Under the pieces are notes generated by a model that searched no databases, was not told the origin of the DNA, and was given only the letters and a program-made list of their open reading frames with translations. Positions 63,677-64,000 of a stretch of 64,000 bases of DNA are shown here, in pieces. Position 1 is the stretch's first letter, and each line of letters opens with the position of its first letter. The position numbers were made by a program, and so were the translations under genes. The stretch covers positions 1-64,000 of the forward strand of contig JBGAQP010000005.1 of NCBI GenBank assembly GCA_044220635.1, given 5' to 3'. The DNA is from JBGAQP01 sp044220635. GTDB lineage: Bacteria > Pseudomonadota > Gammaproteobacteria > Burkholderiales > Usitatibacteraceae.

Positions 63677-64000
63677 ATGAACCACGCCGTTCGCACGCTC
63701 GTCCACGCCGTTGCCGCGGTCGCCGCCGCGGGCTTTGCCGCGGGCGCCTGGGCCCAGAAGACCGAGCTGCTCGTCTACACCGCGCTCGAGACCGACCAGC
63801 TCAAGGCCTACACCGAATCGTTCCAGAAGACCAACCCGAACCTCGACCTCAAGTTCGTGCGCGATTCCACCGGCGTCATCACGGCGAAGGTGCTCGCGGA
63901 GAAGGCGAACCCGCAGGCCGACGTGATCCTGGGCGTGTCCGCCTCCTCGATGGAGGTCTTCAAGGCCGAGGGCCTGCTCGTGCCCTATGCGCCGAAGGGA
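63677..64000 (+). CDS. 2-aminoethylphosphonate/iron-type ABC substrate-binding protein, cut by window end
   Basis: The first 108 residues are visible. A signal peptide (AVAAVAAAGFAAGAWAQ) is followed by the start of a class II periplasmic binding fold: LLVYTALETDQLKAYTESF, LKFVRDSTGVITAKVLAEKANPQADVILG. This is typical of PhnS (2-aminoethylphosphonate) and FbpA (iron) proteins. Its phosphonate neighbours favour PhnS. The ATG follows AGGGAGAAAACG. The rest, and any phnT/phnU/phnW, lie beyond the window. Confidence 0.85.
   Translation, partial: MNHAVRTLVHAVAAVAAAGFAAGAWAQKTELLVYTALETDQLKAYTESFQKTNPNLDLKFVRDSTGVITAKVLAEKANPQADVILGVSASSMEVFKAEGLLVPYAPKG

Overview
The window is about 70% GC and is packed with genes, with no gene-free stretch over 300 bases. 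Codon use is strongly G/C-ending. Heme-copper enzyme genes, a DNR-like Crp/Fnr regulator, KorAB and phosphonate catabolism genes together suggest a facultatively anaerobic betaproteobacterium, possibly from a metagenome. The taxon is inferred from gene content only. The first ~125 bases are less GC-rich and look like the tail of a different gene, so the left edge may be chimeric.

Region 1 (1-15.5 kb) is a respiratory island. A tightly coupled minus-strand operon runs from 13362 to about 1672. In order it encodes a one-helix small subunit, a CuA subunit II, a B-family-like heme-copper subunit I, heme O synthase, a SCO/SenC copper protein, and a diheme cytochrome b fused to a 2Fe-2S/flavin/NAD(P)H reductase. 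It continues with a membrane-anchored hypothetical protein, a second diheme cytochrome b fused to a 4Fe-4S domain and an MvhD-like domain (frameshifted here), a second divergent heme-copper subunit I, a short CtaA-like protein, a DNR-like regulator and a lipoprotein. Subunit I has Gln where O2 reductases of its family carry the active-site Tyr, which suggests an sNOR-like NO reductase. Divergent COX15/CtaA, a 59-residue small protein and a hemerythrin-like protein flank the operon. Three FNR/DNR-type boxes lie here, each about 41.5 bp from a predicted start site.

Region 2 (15.7-37.7 kb) is a secreted-protein island. It holds four tandem RCC1-repeat proteins with 14 RCC1 blades each, a FecR-TPR-beta-barrel protein, a CHASE2 adenylate/guanylate cyclase, and a fifth RCC1 protein with 7 blades. 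All five RCC1 proteins share a C-terminal GWWWN double repeat, and its DNA shows patches of gene conversion. Palindromic REPIN-like repeats (core GGGGACTGTCCCC) occur at 1.6, 35.1 and 37.7 kb. The last two bracket the fifth RCC1 gene.

Region 3 (37.8-51.4 kb) carries a Mut7-C protein, MarC, a small secreted protein, an aldehyde dehydrogenase, a class I glutamine amidotransferase and an iron alcohol dehydrogenase. A plus-strand operon follows: an NfnA/SudB-like flavoprotein, a GltD/NfnB-like flavoprotein, KorA, KorB and an unusual 747-residue Fe-S protein. This looks like 2-oxoacid:ferredoxin oxidoreductase coupled to NAD(P)H. A CBS-domain gene behind a perfect FNR-type palindrome ends the region.

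Region 4 (51.4-64 kb) is devoted to phosphonate and phosphate. A glutamine synthetase-like gene, a PhnZ-like HD oxygenase and an Na/Pi cotransporter precede phnY, phnA, phnX and a GntR regulator on the minus strand. Divergently, phnC, phnD, phnE, a phosphonate-associated alcohol dehydrogenase and the start of a 2-aminoethylphosphonate-binding protein lie on the plus strand. The divergent promoters overlap and share a palindromic operator candidate.
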